Of a stretch of 42,034 bases of DNA, positions 24,856-33,575 are shown piece by piece; the first letter of the stretch is position 1; every line of letters begins with the position of its first letter. The position numbers and the translations under genes were made by a program. The notes under the pieces are model-generated. The model ran no database searches, was not told the origin of the DNA, and saw only the letters and a program-made list of their open reading frames with translations. Source of the DNA: Candidatus Pacearchaeota archaeon (GTDB lineage Archaea; Nanobdellota; Nanobdellia; Pacearchaeales; GW2011-AR1); the NCBI GenBank assembly GCA_017609695.1, contig JAFCDM010000016.1, forward strand, positions 1 to 42,034. Direction: 5' to 3'.

Positions 24856-26014
24856 ATGAAAGAAAATCAAGGGGAAGTTGAAAGAAGAATACCATCAGGT
24901 TGTTTTGTTAAAGGCTTTAGAGATATTAAAGCTGAAAAAAGAACAGCAATAAAAAATATAATTGAATCTATATTTAAGAGTTATAATTTTCAGTCATTTG
25001 AAACACCTATAATAGAATATGAAGAATTTGTTAAAGGCAATAATCAAAATGATGAAGCTATAAGCGATATATTTAAATTACAAGATAAAGGCAAAAGAAA
25101 ACTTGCTTTAAGGTATGAATTTACTTTTCAATTAAAAAGACTGGCTAAAAATAAAAAACTACCTTTTAAAAGATATCAAATTGGCTCTGTTTTTAGGGAT
25201 GAACCAATAACAAGTGGAAGATTTAGACAATTTACACAATGTGATGTTGATGTTGTAGGCTCCACCATTAAGGATGAAGCAGAAATCTTAAAAATTGTTT
25301 CAGAAATCTTTAATAAACTAAATATTAAATTCATAATTCAGGTTAATAATAGAAAACTCTTAAATGAAATCTTACAAGAATTAAAAATAAATGAAAAAGA
25401 TAAACTTGATGTTATTAAAGAGATTGATAAATTAGATAAACTTTCTGAAAAAGAAATAAGAAAAAACTTAAGAAAATATAATGCTGAAAAGATTTTATCT
25501 GTATTTAAAAAACCAGAAAAATATTTTGAAAAGTATAATGCATATCAAGAGATAAAAGAATTAAAAAAATATTGTAAAATGTTTGGTGTCAAGATTGTTT
25601 TTCAATCTTCTTTAGCCAGAGGGCTTTCATATTATAATGGGACTGTTTTTGAGGTAAAAACAAAAGAAATTAAAGAAACACTTGCTGGAGGGGGCTCTTA
25701 TCTAATAAATGGAATTCAATCAACCGGAATTGCTTTTGGATTAGATAGATTGGAACTTGTTTCAAATTTAGATATAAAAGAAAAAAAAATCTTAATTATT
25801 TCAATTAATCAAGATAAAAAAGCAATTCAAATAGATTTATTATGGAAAACCAAGAAAAGGGCTTGATTATGCAAATTCATATAATATCCCTTATGTTATT
25901 TTTATTGGAGATGAAGAAGTTAAGAAAAAGAAAATAAAATTAAAAAATATGAAATCAGGTAAGGAAAAATTAATTAGTGAAAAATCTTTGGAGAAAGAGA
26001 TTAAAAAATTATAA
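24856..26014 (+). pseudogene. hisS: Histidyl-tRNA synthetase, frameshifted in anticodon domain
   Basis: Class II synthetase. Motif 2 is VFRDEPITSGRFRQFTQCD; the His-specific loop is ARGLSYYNGTVFEVK; motif 3 is GIAFGLDRLE. The first frame ends at 25866 (KTKKRA). A second frame then continues as GLDYANSYNIPYVIFIGDEE to 26014, the end of the usual anticodon-binding domain. Between the frames about 15 residues expected in the family also seem missing. AAGGAGGA before the ATG is a strong ribosome binding site. It starts 28 bases after tRNA-His, its own substrate. The catalytic domain is intact. Confidence 0.8.
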
Positions 26015-26024
26015 TCTTTAAAAA

Positions 26025-26279
26025 TTAATCTTTGACAGGCACTAAAAAGCCATAGGCCATGTTTGTTCCATAAGGATGTAAGAATACATTCTGGCTATCA
26101 TGGTCTTTTACGATTGCAAATTCTTTTCTTGCACTTATAATTGAATAACTATCTTTAAGAGAACAAATTAAAAAAGGATTGCCCTTCTCTAGAGCCCTAG
26201 AAAATGCTATTTTAAAAGTTTCAGCATCTCCAATTAATTCTTGAAGACTTTGCATACTAAAAGTCCACGCAATTCCCAT
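26025..26279 (-). CDS. Small hypothetical protein
   Basis: 84 residues, not recognised; mixed alpha/beta composition (FSRALEKGNPFLICSLKDSY; KDHDSQNVFLHPYGTN). It is convergent with hisS, 10 bases from its end. No signal peptide or membrane helix. Confidence 0.5.
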   Translation of the reverse strand: MGIAWTFSMQSLQELIGDAETFKIAFSRALEKGNPFLICSLKDSYSIISARKEFAIVKDHDSQNVFLHPYGTNMAYGFLVPVKD

Positions 26280-26376
26280 AGAATTAATATTTATCTATTG
26301 TTTAAAAAGATTTATCTAATTAAAAGAATATATTGTTTTTTTAAGTTTCAAAAATTAAACTATCCCTGGATTATAA

Positions 26377-26589
26377 TTATCCCCTAATAAATCTGCCATC
26401 CTCATAAAAAACATGACGACTGATTAAACTCCCATTTTTTGGATTAGGATTTTTTGCACAAGCCCTTGTTTCTCCTAAAGAGACAATTGGCCAATATTCT
26501 TCCCCCACTACTAAGTAATCTCCAAGATTTAAGGTTTCCTGACTAGGCCTAATTTCTCCATCTCCATTGCTATTAAATCTTTTATCCAT
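26377..26589 (-). CDS. Small hypothetical protein
   Basis: 70 residues from the ATG at 26589 (a TTG six bases earlier is unlikely). Beta-rich composition (LGDYLVVGEEYWPIVSLGE) with no known family. Divergent from the elp3 gene. Confidence 0.45.
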   Translation of the reverse strand: MDKRFNSNGDGEIRPSQETLNLGDYLVVGEEYWPIVSLGETRACAKNPNPKNGSLISRHVFYEDGRFIRG

Positions 26590-26645
26590 AATCAAAAATA
26601 TCAGATAAACAGGTTTATAAATCTAATTATAATTTATGATATATC

Positions 26646-28058
26646 ATGAAAATACCAAACCCTGGAGAAGTTAGAAAACCAAGCAAGACATTAGCAGGGG
26701 TTACTCCAATAGCTGTGATGTGTAAACCTAAAAAATGTAAGCATGGAACTTGTCTTTAACCTAAAAAATGTAAGCATGGAACTTGTCTTTATTGTCCTTC
26801 TTTAAATGTTCCCCAGTCATATACTCCTAAATCCCCCCCTGTTCTAAGAGCTTTGAGATTAAAATATAATGCTTATGAACAAATTAAATCAAGATTAAAA
26901 GCATTTAAGTTAATGAATCATCCAACCCAAAAAATAGAATTAATAATTATGGGTGGAAATTTTTTAGAATATCCAATAAGATACCAAGATGATTTTATAA
27001 AAAAATGTTATGATGCTCTAAATAATAAAGTTTCTAAAACTTTAGAGCAAGCTAAAAAATTAAATGAAAAAGCAAAACATAGATGTGTTGCCTTATGTAT
27101 AGAAACTCGCCCAGATACTTGCACAGAAAAAAACATTAAGAGAATTTTGGATTTTGGATGCACAAGAGTTGAATTAGGGGTTCAGGGTTTAGATGATAAA
27201 ATCTACAAATTTGTGAATAGAGGACACAAAGTTAAGGAAGTTATTGAAGCAACTAAAAGATTAAAAGATTCTGGCTTCAAAGTGGGGTATCATATGATGT
27301 TAGGACTTCCTAAATCTAATTTAAAAAAAGATTTGGAAACTTTTAAAGAATTGTTTTCAAACGAAAATTTTAAACCAGACCAATTAAAAATTTATCCTTG
27401 TCAGGTTATTACTGGAGCACAATTAGTTAGATTATATGAAAAAAAGAAATACAAACCTTATACCAAAGAACAGGTTCAAGAATTGATAATTAAAATTATG
27501 AAACTAATTCCAAATTATTGTAGGGTTATGAGAATTATGAGAGAAATCCCCCCAGAACATTTAGTTGCAGGAATCTTAAGAATAGATTTAAGAAAAGATA
27601 TTGAAGAAGAATTAAAAAAACAAAAAACAAAAATAAAAGAGATTAGATTTCGGGAAATTGGGTTTGCAATAAGAGATTTGAAAAAAGGTGGGAAAATAAA
27701 TGATAAATTAGAATTAAAATTAACAAAATATAAAGCAAGTGATGGAGAAGAATATTTTTTAGAAATTGTTAACAAAGAGAATATTTTATTTGGTTTGTGC
27801 AGGTTAAGGATTTGTGAATCTAAAGGATGGATTAGAGAGCTTCATGTTTATGGGCAGTCTCTAAAAATAGGAGAAAAAGCTAAACAAATAGGACAACATT
27901 CTGGGTTGGGAAAACAATTAATAAAAGAAGCTGAAAAAATTGTTAAAGAGAACGGAATTGGGTTTTTGAAAATTATTTCAGGAGTTGGGGTTAGAGAATA
28001 CTATAGAAAATTAGGTTATAAATTAGATAGGCAAGGCTATATGATTAAAAAAAATTAA
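26646..28058 (+). pseudogene. elp3: Elp3-like radical SAM/GNAT tRNA-modification enzyme, interrupted
   Basis: From the ATG at 26646 the frame runs into the radical SAM cluster motif CKHGTCLYC. There a 33-bp stretch is tandemly duplicated (26726-26758 and 26759-26791), and the junction makes an in-frame TAA at 26757-26759. Without one copy the gene is open for about 459 residues: radical SAM domain, then GNAT acetyltransferase (GQHSGLGKQLIKEAEKI). Elp3 adds carboxymethyl groups to tRNA wobble uridines. The usual N-terminal ~70 residues before the cysteine motif are missing. The longest uninterrupted reading starts at 26853, lacking the cysteines. Confidence 0.8.
26726..26791. repeat. 33-bp perfect tandem duplication inside elp3
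   Basis: Two adjacent copies of a 33-base unit beginning ACCTAAAAAATGTAAGC and ending CTTGTCTTTA. The period is a multiple of three, so only the junction codon (TAA) breaks the gene. Copy two continues normally into TTGTCC. Confidence 0.9.
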
Positions 28059-28073
28059 TAAAAAAATAAAAAA

Positions 28074-28517
28074 TTAAAGTTCGAATTCTCCTATTCCAGG
28101 ACAAGTGCTTCCGCCCCCAACAACTCCGACTTCTACTGAAGTTTCTGCTGCAGTGGTTAAAGTAATTGTTGCCGTATCTAAAGGTGAAGCCAAAGGATTT
28201 GTTTTAGAAACAGTATACTCTGTTGTTATAGTCTTTAGTTCTCCATCAACAAGAACTTTTAATTCTGAAGATTCAAAAGTTCCACCTTGGGCACTTCTTT
28301 TTGCTATGAATGTTGTGTTTGTTGTAGGACAATCTGAACAACTAACCTCCACATCTACTCCAATACATGCTGTTTGTTCTTCTACTTTTTCACTTCCTGA
28401 TTCAATTGTGTTCCCAACAACCTGCCAAACAATAACAATTGCTGCAAGAACTAATAGGATAATTAAAACAGTAGTGATAACTTGTGCTTGGGCATGCTTT
28501 GCTTTTCTATTAATCAT
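28074..28517 (-). CDS. Archaeal type IV pilin-like protein
   Basis: 147 residues from the ATG at 28517, with AAGGAGG just upstream; the ATG at 28532 lies before that site. The N-terminus (MINRKAKHAQAQ) is a short basic leader followed by a hydrophobic helix (VITTVLIILLVLAAIVIVW), the class III signal and assembly helix of archaellins and pilins. The rest is a Thr/Ser-rich beta domain with cysteines (C56 region SCSDC, and C near the end). It may form a pilus or surface filament. No pilus ATPase gene is adjacent; a related N-domain protein is at 38864. Confidence 0.75.
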   Translation of the reverse strand: MINRKAKHAQAQVITTVLIILLVLAAIVIVWQVVGNTIESGSEKVEEQTACIGVDVEVSCSDCPTTNTTFIAKRSAQGGTFESSELKVLVDGELKTITTEYTVSKTNPLASPLDTATITLTTAAETSVEVGVVGGGSTCPGIGEFEL

Positions 28518-28703
28518 ATTTCCTCCTTTCATCTCTTTTAAAATTGCTTATTTAATTAAAGATTTTTAAGTTTATAAATACTTTTATTTTTTTGATGCTC
28601 TCTATAACTTATAAAACTTTAAGTTATGCAATTTGTAACTTAAGCTTCTAACTCTATCTAAGGATATTTTATAAGATACTAGTTATTATCAAGATTATAT
28701 TAT

Positions 28704-29906
28704 TCATTTATTAAACATATCTAAAACCTCAAAAAAATCTTTTTGGCTTATTACTTTGTCAACTTCTGAAATCCCTTTTTGTTCGACAAATTTCCAAAAT
28801 CCCTCTGGTTTATATCCTCTTTTTTTAAGAGAAGTTGCAGTCGGAAGCCTTGGGTCATCCCAACCAGCATATTTTCCTTGTTCTATTGCTTGCCTCATTT
28901 TTGTTGTTGACATCTCTAAATCTTTAAAATGTAATCTTCCAATAAAACTAATCCAAGGATATTGCTTTTCCTTACCTAATGCTTTGTAGATTAATTTTTG
29001 TCTTTTTGCATTATCCCTGTGGTCTTTTCCACGAATGATATGGGTTATTTTCATTTCAATATCATCTACTGTTACAGATAAATTCATTAAAGGCCAAACC
29101 TTATACTTATTTCCTTGCAATGGGTGTTTTGTTATGTTTATCCTTGCTAATGGAAAATCTCTCATAGCAGGATTTTTATCTTGTAAATTAGATTTAAATC
29201 TTAAAACTGCTTGTCCTTGTCCATACCCTTTTTTATCTAACATTTTCTTCCATCTTTGTAAGTTTTCTTTTTTATTCAAATTTCTGCAAGGGCAAGGTTT
29301 CTTTTTTAAAGATAATTCTTTAAATTTTTCTGGAGAACATGTGCAGATATATGCAGAATTTTTATTAATTAATTTTTCAGCATATTTATAGTATAAAATC
29401 ATTCTTTTAGATTGAATTACAATTATTGCTTTATTACTTGTCAGCCATTTAGATTCTTTTTGAATCATCTTATATGCGGGTTTATAAATATTGTCTGGAT
29501 TTGTATCTTCTATTCTAACATAAAATTTCCCCCCATATTTTTTAACATAAAGAAGATTTAGTCCAATTGTTAAGATGTGCCCTAAAGTTAAAGGGCCTGA
29601 TGCAGAGGGTGCAAATCTTGTGATTACTTTTGCTTTTTTTGTATTTGGTAATTCTGGTAAACCTTGTCTTGTTTTCCTATGTTTAATCAGTTTTTGTAAA
29701 TCATTAAATTGTTTCTTTTGCTCATCTATTGATAATGTATTAATTTGTTTTAAAACCTGATTAATCTCTGGAATTATTTTTTTAATTCCTGTTTTTTTCA
29801 AACCTTCTTTAAATAAACTATTAAGAATATTTCCAACAACAGCTTTCCCATTATGTTCTATTGCATTTTTTAAGGCATATGCTTTTATTGTTTTTTGGTT
29901 TATCAT
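28704..29906 (-). CDS. gltX: Glutamyl-tRNA synthetase lacking the C-terminal domain
   Basis: 400 residues, against about 550-570 for archaeal GluRS. The N-terminal helical region and class I catalytic core are present: HIGH-like PLTLGHILTIG, then YVRIEDTNPDN, and KMSKS-like EMSTTKMR with GWDDPRLPT. It stops at VLDMFNK, just where the beta-barrel anticodon-binding domain normally begins, and the following DNA is not coding in any frame. It is truncated or a natural short form. A complete tRNA-Glu is not in the window, only the remnant at 20072. Confidence 0.85.
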   Translation of the reverse strand: MINQKTIKAYALKNAIEHNGKAVVGNILNSLFKEGLKKTGIKKIIPEINQVLKQINTLSIDEQKKQFNDLQKLIKHRKTRQGLPELPNTKKAKVITRFAPSASGPLTLGHILTIGLNLLYVKKYGGKFYVRIEDTNPDNIYKPAYKMIQKESKWLTSNKAIIVIQSKRMILYYKYAEKLINKNSAYICTCSPEKFKELSLKKKPCPCRNLNKKENLQRWKKMLDKKGYGQGQAVLRFKSNLQDKNPAMRDFPLARINITKHPLQGNKYKVWPLMNLSVTVDDIEMKITHIIRGKDHRDNAKRQKLIYKALGKEKQYPWISFIGRLHFKDLEMSTTKMRQAIEQGKYAGWDDPRLPTATSLKKRGYKPEGFWKFVEQKGISEVDKVISQKDFFEVLDMFNK

Positions 29907-30044
29907 TTTATTCTTATAATCTAATAAATTTTTAAGTTATACCCTGTTTAGCTTAAGCTTTCCTCTGTTCACTCCTCTTTTTATGAGTTATTAATATCTT
30001 ATTTTTTTATTTTGTTATTATATTAAATAATTTATATTAATAAA

Positions 30045-31004
30045 TTATTGCTCATCTTCAAATCCTGTGATTTCTTCAATCATTTCTTGTTTTAACATAT
30101 CACTAAATAATTCCGCGACTTCTTTTGTAATTTGGTCTATTTCTTCTTGTCTTTTTCTATTAAACTCTTGTCCTTCTAATTCTTGTTTCATATCTTCTAT
30201 ATCTTCTTCTAAACTTTCTACAAATTTATCTTTATTTTTTTTAAAATAATCATGTAAAAAAATCCAAATTTCATCTAAATGTGCTTCTTGTTCTAACCAT
30301 AATTTTTTGGAATTACTTAAATGCAATAAAGGTAAAAAACAAGCTAATTTTTCTTCTCTTTCTTCCCCAGCTAATTTTGAATAGCTAACTTTATTCAAAT
30401 GTTTCTCTTGTGTTTTTGTTTTTTTTCTTAAGTTTGTAAGAATTCTTGCATAAAACTCTCTGATCCTGTCTTTTAAATCTATTCTCCTAAATGAGGGGAA
30501 ATCAATTTCTGAAAGTTTTTTAGCTCTTTTAACATTCACTTCCCTCCTAATTCTCCGAGATTCTGTGTCTATTGCCTTACCTAATGCTGTCATTAATTCT
30601 GCCAAAGTTACTCTTTTTGCTCTTGGGAGAGGAGTTTTAGGTATTAAAATCGGGATTTCATCCTCATCTATCTCAATTCTTTCAAGAACTTGTTTTTCCT
30701 GCTCTTTTTTACCAAATAAAATTTCATCTATGCTTTTAATATATTTGTTAAGTAAAAATTCAGATTTAATTCTTAAAAGTAATGATGCAGCAAGTAAAAC
30801 TTTGCTAGAGATATAAAAATCAGTTTCTTCAAGTTCTGCAAGTTTTTCAAAATATTTATCTGTTAATAAAATAATATCCACTCCCCATGGGTCTAATTGT
30901 TCAGTATGGATTAATTCATAAATAATCCCCTGCCAATCTGGTTTTCTACTTGTGACAATGTCATAAAACTGATTTTGACCTATTTTTTCTTCATCCATAT
31001 ACAA
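30045..31004 (-). CDS. scpA: Segregation and condensation protein ScpA
   Basis: 319 residues of the ScpA kleisin family, which bridges the SMC heads. The N-terminal signature is WQGIIYELIHTEQLDPWGVDIILLTDKYFEKL, then SSKVLLAASLLLRIKSEFLL. A conserved winged-helix-type C-terminus (WIFLHDYFKK) is followed by an acidic Glu-rich tail. It is probably involved in chromosome compaction and segregation. A second ATG two codons in (30998) is an equal start candidate. Confidence 0.85.
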   Translation of the reverse strand: MYMDEEKIGQNQFYDIVTSRKPDWQGIIYELIHTEQLDPWGVDIILLTDKYFEKLAELEETDFYISSKVLLAASLLLRIKSEFLLNKYIKSIDEILFGKKEQEKQVLERIEIDEDEIPILIPKTPLPRAKRVTLAELMTALGKAIDTESRRIRREVNVKRAKKLSEIDFPSFRRIDLKDRIREFYARILTNLRKKTKTQEKHLNKVSYSKLAGEEREEKLACFLPLLHLSNSKKLWLEQEAHLDEIWIFLHDYFKKNKDKFVESLEEDIEDMKQELEGQEFNRKRQEEIDQITKEVAELFSDMLKQEMIEEITGFEDEQ

Positions 31005-31547
31005 TTCAGACCTTGAAAGTTTTTAAATGTATTTTATACTAATATCCTATTGTATTTTTAAGTTATAAACAATCAGACTTAAACCTTTTATCTGTATAAC
31101 TTTCTAAGTTTATATATTATTAGAAATATGATAAAAAGAGGAATTTTTCTTATTTAAAACAATAAAATTAGTTGTTCTTTATTAGTTATTAAAGCAAACC
31201 CTAACTTCTAAGTGATATCTTGATACAAAGTATATATTAGGGCTAAATAAAGCTTATAAACAAACTAAAACAAAAGTATATACTTGAAAATTAAGGATAT
31301 TAGAATCCTTAAATTTAGAGAACGTCATTACATAGTTACAACAATAGAAAGATTTAAATAGTATACCTCACTATATTTATTATCACCTCTTTTTCCCAGA
31401 AGAGTCAGGACATGCTTTTTTGTGTGACACCGGCTCCTCTTGGGTTTTGATTCCTTAATTTATAATTTACATGTAAATAAAAAGAAGTAAATAAAATAAT
31501 CCTGTCTAAAATCAGGCACTGTTAATTTATTCTTTGTTTTTGTAATC
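31005..31547. other. 543-base intergenic region
   Basis: Between the divergent sides of scpA and the zinc-finger gene there is no open frame of note. Visible features are a 12-base palindrome AAGTATATACTT near 31266, a hairpin AAGGAT/ATCCTT near 31290, and the promoter and candidate small RNA described separately at 31340-31452. Confidence 0.6.
31343..31452 (+). ncRNA. Candidate small RNA with own TATA promoter
   Basis: A strong BRE/TATA-like ATAGAAAGATTTAAATAG (31343-31360) has no coding gene after it. About 25 bases on begins a G+C-rich segment that folds: CCCAGAAGAG (31395-31404) pairs, with a 2-base bulge, with CTCTTGGG (31445-31452), and an inner ACATGC/GTGTG arm closes on T-rich loop. 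It ends at a T-run GGGTTTTG. Box C/D motifs are not seen; class unknown. Confidence 0.45.
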
Positions 31548-31865
31548 TTAAACAACTTGCAGAATTATTTTATTCTTTTCTGGAACAGAAACTAAAATTT
31601 CTTTTCCAGATTCTAATTTTAAACTTTTAATAATATCTTTATTAAAATACATCCCAAGCCTATCTTGAGATAGTTTTATTATTTTTTGTTTTATTTTTAA
31701 AGGAGTTTCTTTTTCTTTTAATTCATTTATAATTTCCATTGTGCTTTCTGGTTCAAAACTATAATAATCACACCCAGGACACTGGAAACTAATTGCAGGA
31801 GTTTTAATATCTTCTATTTCAACTTCAACTTTTCTTAGTTCTGTATTGCAATTTGGACATTTCAT
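31548..31865 (-). CDS. Zinc-finger plus AbrB-like antitoxin (MqsA/YgiT-type)
   Basis: 105 residues from the ATG at 31865, whose ATGA overlaps the upstream gene's TGA. N-terminal zinc finger: CPNC (C3, C6) and CPGC (C29, C32). C-terminal ~35 residues (LGMYFNKDIIKSLKLESGKEILVSV) resemble an AbrB-type DNA-binding hairpin. The YgiT/MqsA-type antitoxins pair with DUF4258 toxins, as here. It probably binds both toxin and promoter. Confidence 0.7.
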   Translation of the reverse strand: MKCPNCNTELRKVEVEIEDIKTPAISFQCPGCDYYSFEPESTMEIINELKEKETPLKIKQKIIKLSQDRLGMYFNKDIIKSLKLESGKEILVSVPEKNKIILQVV

Positions 31866-32071
31866 CTTATATTTTTTGCATTTATTACCCAAATGACATT
31901 ATCATTTAATTCACAAAGTATGTAATATCTATCTGTTTTTATTTCTATTTTATTTTCTATTTTACGAGGATTTTTTGTTTTTAATATTATTTCTATAACC
32001 CGGCTCCAAGGAAATTTTTTTTCATGATTTTCTTTATAATGTTCTGTTTTCCTTATTGCCTTAAAATACAT
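31862..32071 (-). CDS. DUF4258-like toxin
   Basis: 69 residues: TEHYKENHEKKFPWSRVIEI, then DRYYILCELNDNVIWVINAKNI, as in small DUF4258 proteins (a likely RNA-cleaving barrel). It sits directly before, and overlaps by four bases with, the zinc-finger gene. The order (toxin first) matches other MqsRA-like pairs. Activity is not shown. Confidence 0.65.
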   Translation of the reverse strand: MYFKAIRKTEHYKENHEKKFPWSRVIEIILKTKNPRKIENKIEIKTDRYYILCELNDNVIWVINAKNIR

Positions 32072-32123
32072 TCTTTCACCTTATATTTATAGTCTTTTTG
32101 ACTATATAAATCTTTCTTAAGAA

Positions 32124-32349
32124 TTATTGTTTTTCTTCTTTCTTTTCTTCTTTCTTTTCTTCTTCTTTCTTACTAATAAATTCGGTCAAATGACACTTCC
32201 CACAATATAATCTATTTTTCGCTTTCATTAAAAAAACTCCTACCTCTTGGACAAGTTTTTTCCCTAGTAATTTTATCTCCTTCAATCTTATATTTAGTAT
32301 ACTTCTTAGATGTTGGTTTGTTTTTCTTTTGTTTTTTTCCTTCTGCCAT
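32124..32349 (-). pseudogene. rps27ae: Ribosomal protein S27ae, frameshifted in zinc motif
   Basis: The start MAEGKKQKKNKPTSKKYTK and the zinc-binding KTCPR then shift frame to GVFLMKAKNRLYCGKCHLTEF and a Glu/Lys tail. The family has CPRCGPGVF; here the DNA between CPR and GVF is about five bases too short, and the second cysteine is lost. AGGAGG lies 10 bases before the ATG. S27ae is essential in archaea, so this is a true lesion only if another copy exists; an assembly error is likely. Confidence 0.8.
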
Positions 32350-32479
32350 TGCTAAGACAACCTCCTGGTTTTCTTGTGCATCAACTTTCCTCTGAGTTTG
32401 CTTTCGCTTTGCTCAAGTTTTAAATTATTGATATACATATTTAATATAAGATTAATTAAATTAGGGTTTTTATATGTTA

Positions 32480-32680
32480 CTATCCAAAACCTCGGACTCT
32501 CAAATAATAATGAGAGGTAATCAATAAAATAGTTATAAAACCAAGAACCCAAGCTAATTTAACAAGAAATTTTTTTCTTTCATGCATCCATTTCTCAGCA
32601 TAATTTATATCTCTTTTAATATTTTCTTCAATTTTTTTCATATCTTTTTCAATATCTTTCATTTCCTTTTTAAAACTCAT
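32480..32680 (-). CDS. Small coiled-coil membrane protein in the rpo7 cluster
   Basis: 66 residues: a charged coiled coil (EMKDIEKDMKKIEENIKRD) followed by one hydrophobic helix (FLVKLAWVLGFITILLIT). It lies between rps24e and rps27ae on the same strand. The family is not recognised. Confidence 0.55.
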   Translation of the reverse strand: MSFKKEMKDIEKDMKKIEENIKRDINYAEKWMHERKKFLVKLAWVLGFITILLITSHYYLRVRGFG

Positions 32681-32715
32681 AATTTAGTTAAGAATCACTA
32701 TTTTATAAATGTTTT

Positions 32716-33195
32716 TTAAACTTCTTTATTCTCTTCTTTAGCCTGTTCTTCTTCTTTTATTGCTTTTTCCTCTTCTTCTGGTTTTTCTTCAGTAGGTGCT
32801 TCAACAGGTTTTGTTTCAGATTCTTGTTTTATTTGCTCTGGTTTATCTTCTTCTGGGATTTCACCTTTAGCAGGTTTTTCTTCTTCAACTTCTTCAGCAG
32901 ATTTTGATTTTACTTCTTTAATTTCTTTAGCTTCTGCATCTCTTTGTTTTTTAGTTTTAATCTTATTTTTTTCTAAATCGTCTTTAGAATCATAAACATA
33001 AGCTTTAATTTTAAACTCCTTGCTCCCAAAACTTCCTTTGATGCTATAAACATTAATATTTTCTTCTGGTTTTTTAATTTGTTCAGAAAGTTTTTTCCTC
33101 ATTTCCTCAAAATTTGGATTTTGCTCAGATTCTACTAAAGCATTAATTTCATCTCTTTTTAATAATTCATTTCTTGTGTTTTCTATTATTTGCAT
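32716..33195 (-). CDS. rps24e: Ribosomal protein S24e with long acidic tail
   Basis: 159 residues. The first ~105 match S24e (start IIENTRNELLKRDEINALVE; then KKPEENINVYSIKGSFGSKEFKI). The last ~55 residues are Glu/Lys/Pro rich (KPVEAPTEEKPEEEE), an extension archaeal S24e usually lacks. It follows spt4 by 11 bases, as in the usual archaeal order. S24e is in the small subunit and helps pre-rRNA maturation. Confidence 0.85.
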   Translation of the reverse strand: MQIIENTRNELLKRDEINALVESEQNPNFEEMRKKLSEQIKKPEENINVYSIKGSFGSKEFKIKAYVYDSKDDLEKNKIKTKKQRDAEAKEIKEVKSKSAEEVEEEKPAKGEIPEEDKPEQIKQESETKPVEAPTEEKPEEEEKAIKEEEQAKEENKEV

Positions 33196-33206
33196 TTTAG
33201 TTTTGA

Positions 33207-33392
33207 TTAAGTTCTGATAGCATAAAGCCCTTTCTTATTTATTTTTAATTTTTTTGCTAACTCTGATTTTTCAGTATCAATAATCTCCACTTTTCCCTTG
33301 AAATTATCTGAAGTATCTTTTCTTTGACAAATAGGGCAAAGGTCCCCCTCATATATTCTCTTACAATTCTTACATGCTTTTTCTTTTGCCAT
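33207..33392 (-). CDS. spt4: Transcription elongation factor Spt4 (RpoE'')
   Basis: 61 residues with the Spt4 zinc ribbon CKNCKRIYEG, then CPICQ (two CxxC pairs), and C-terminal KGKVEIIDTEKSELAKKLKI. It forms a clamp-binding heterodimer with Spt5 that aids elongation. It follows the small gene at 33395 by two bases and precedes rps24e. Confidence 0.88.
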   Translation of the reverse strand: MAKEKACKNCKRIYEGDLCPICQRKDTSDNFKGKVEIIDTEKSELAKKLKINKKGLYAIRT

Positions 33393-33394
33393 TT

Positions 33395-33574
33395 TTATTT
33401 TTCCTCTTTTAATTTATAATATGCTTCACAAGTTTTACTATCCCTTTGTGAACAGTCCCTAAACTCTGCTAAGTTTCTCCTCATCATCAGTTGGATTAAA
33501 CAGCAATTATTAAACATACATGGAGAGCCATACTCCCTGCTTCTTTCAATGAATGATGGCAATAACTTTCCCAT
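33395..33574 (-). CDS. Small Cys-containing protein between rpo7 and spt4
   Basis: 59 residues, MGKLLPSFIERSREYGSPC, then NNCCLIQLMMRR and DCSQRDSKTCEAYYK. Five cysteines suggest metal binding or disulphides. Its ATG is one base after the rpo7 stop and its stop two bases before the spt4 start, so it is co-transcribed and likely conserved. It is not a known family to me. Confidence 0.65.
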   Translation of the reverse strand: MGKLLPSFIERSREYGSPCMFNNCCLIQLMMRRNLAEFRDCSQRDSKTCEAYYKLKEEK

Positions 33575-33575
33575 T

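Noticed and set aside
28105..28569. 154-residue plus-strand frame
   Set aside because: Antisense shadow of the pilin-like gene.
32352..32552. 66-residue minus-strand frame before rps27ae
   Set aside because: Overlaps the coiled-coil membrane gene out of frame and runs through A/T-rich spacer; no family features.
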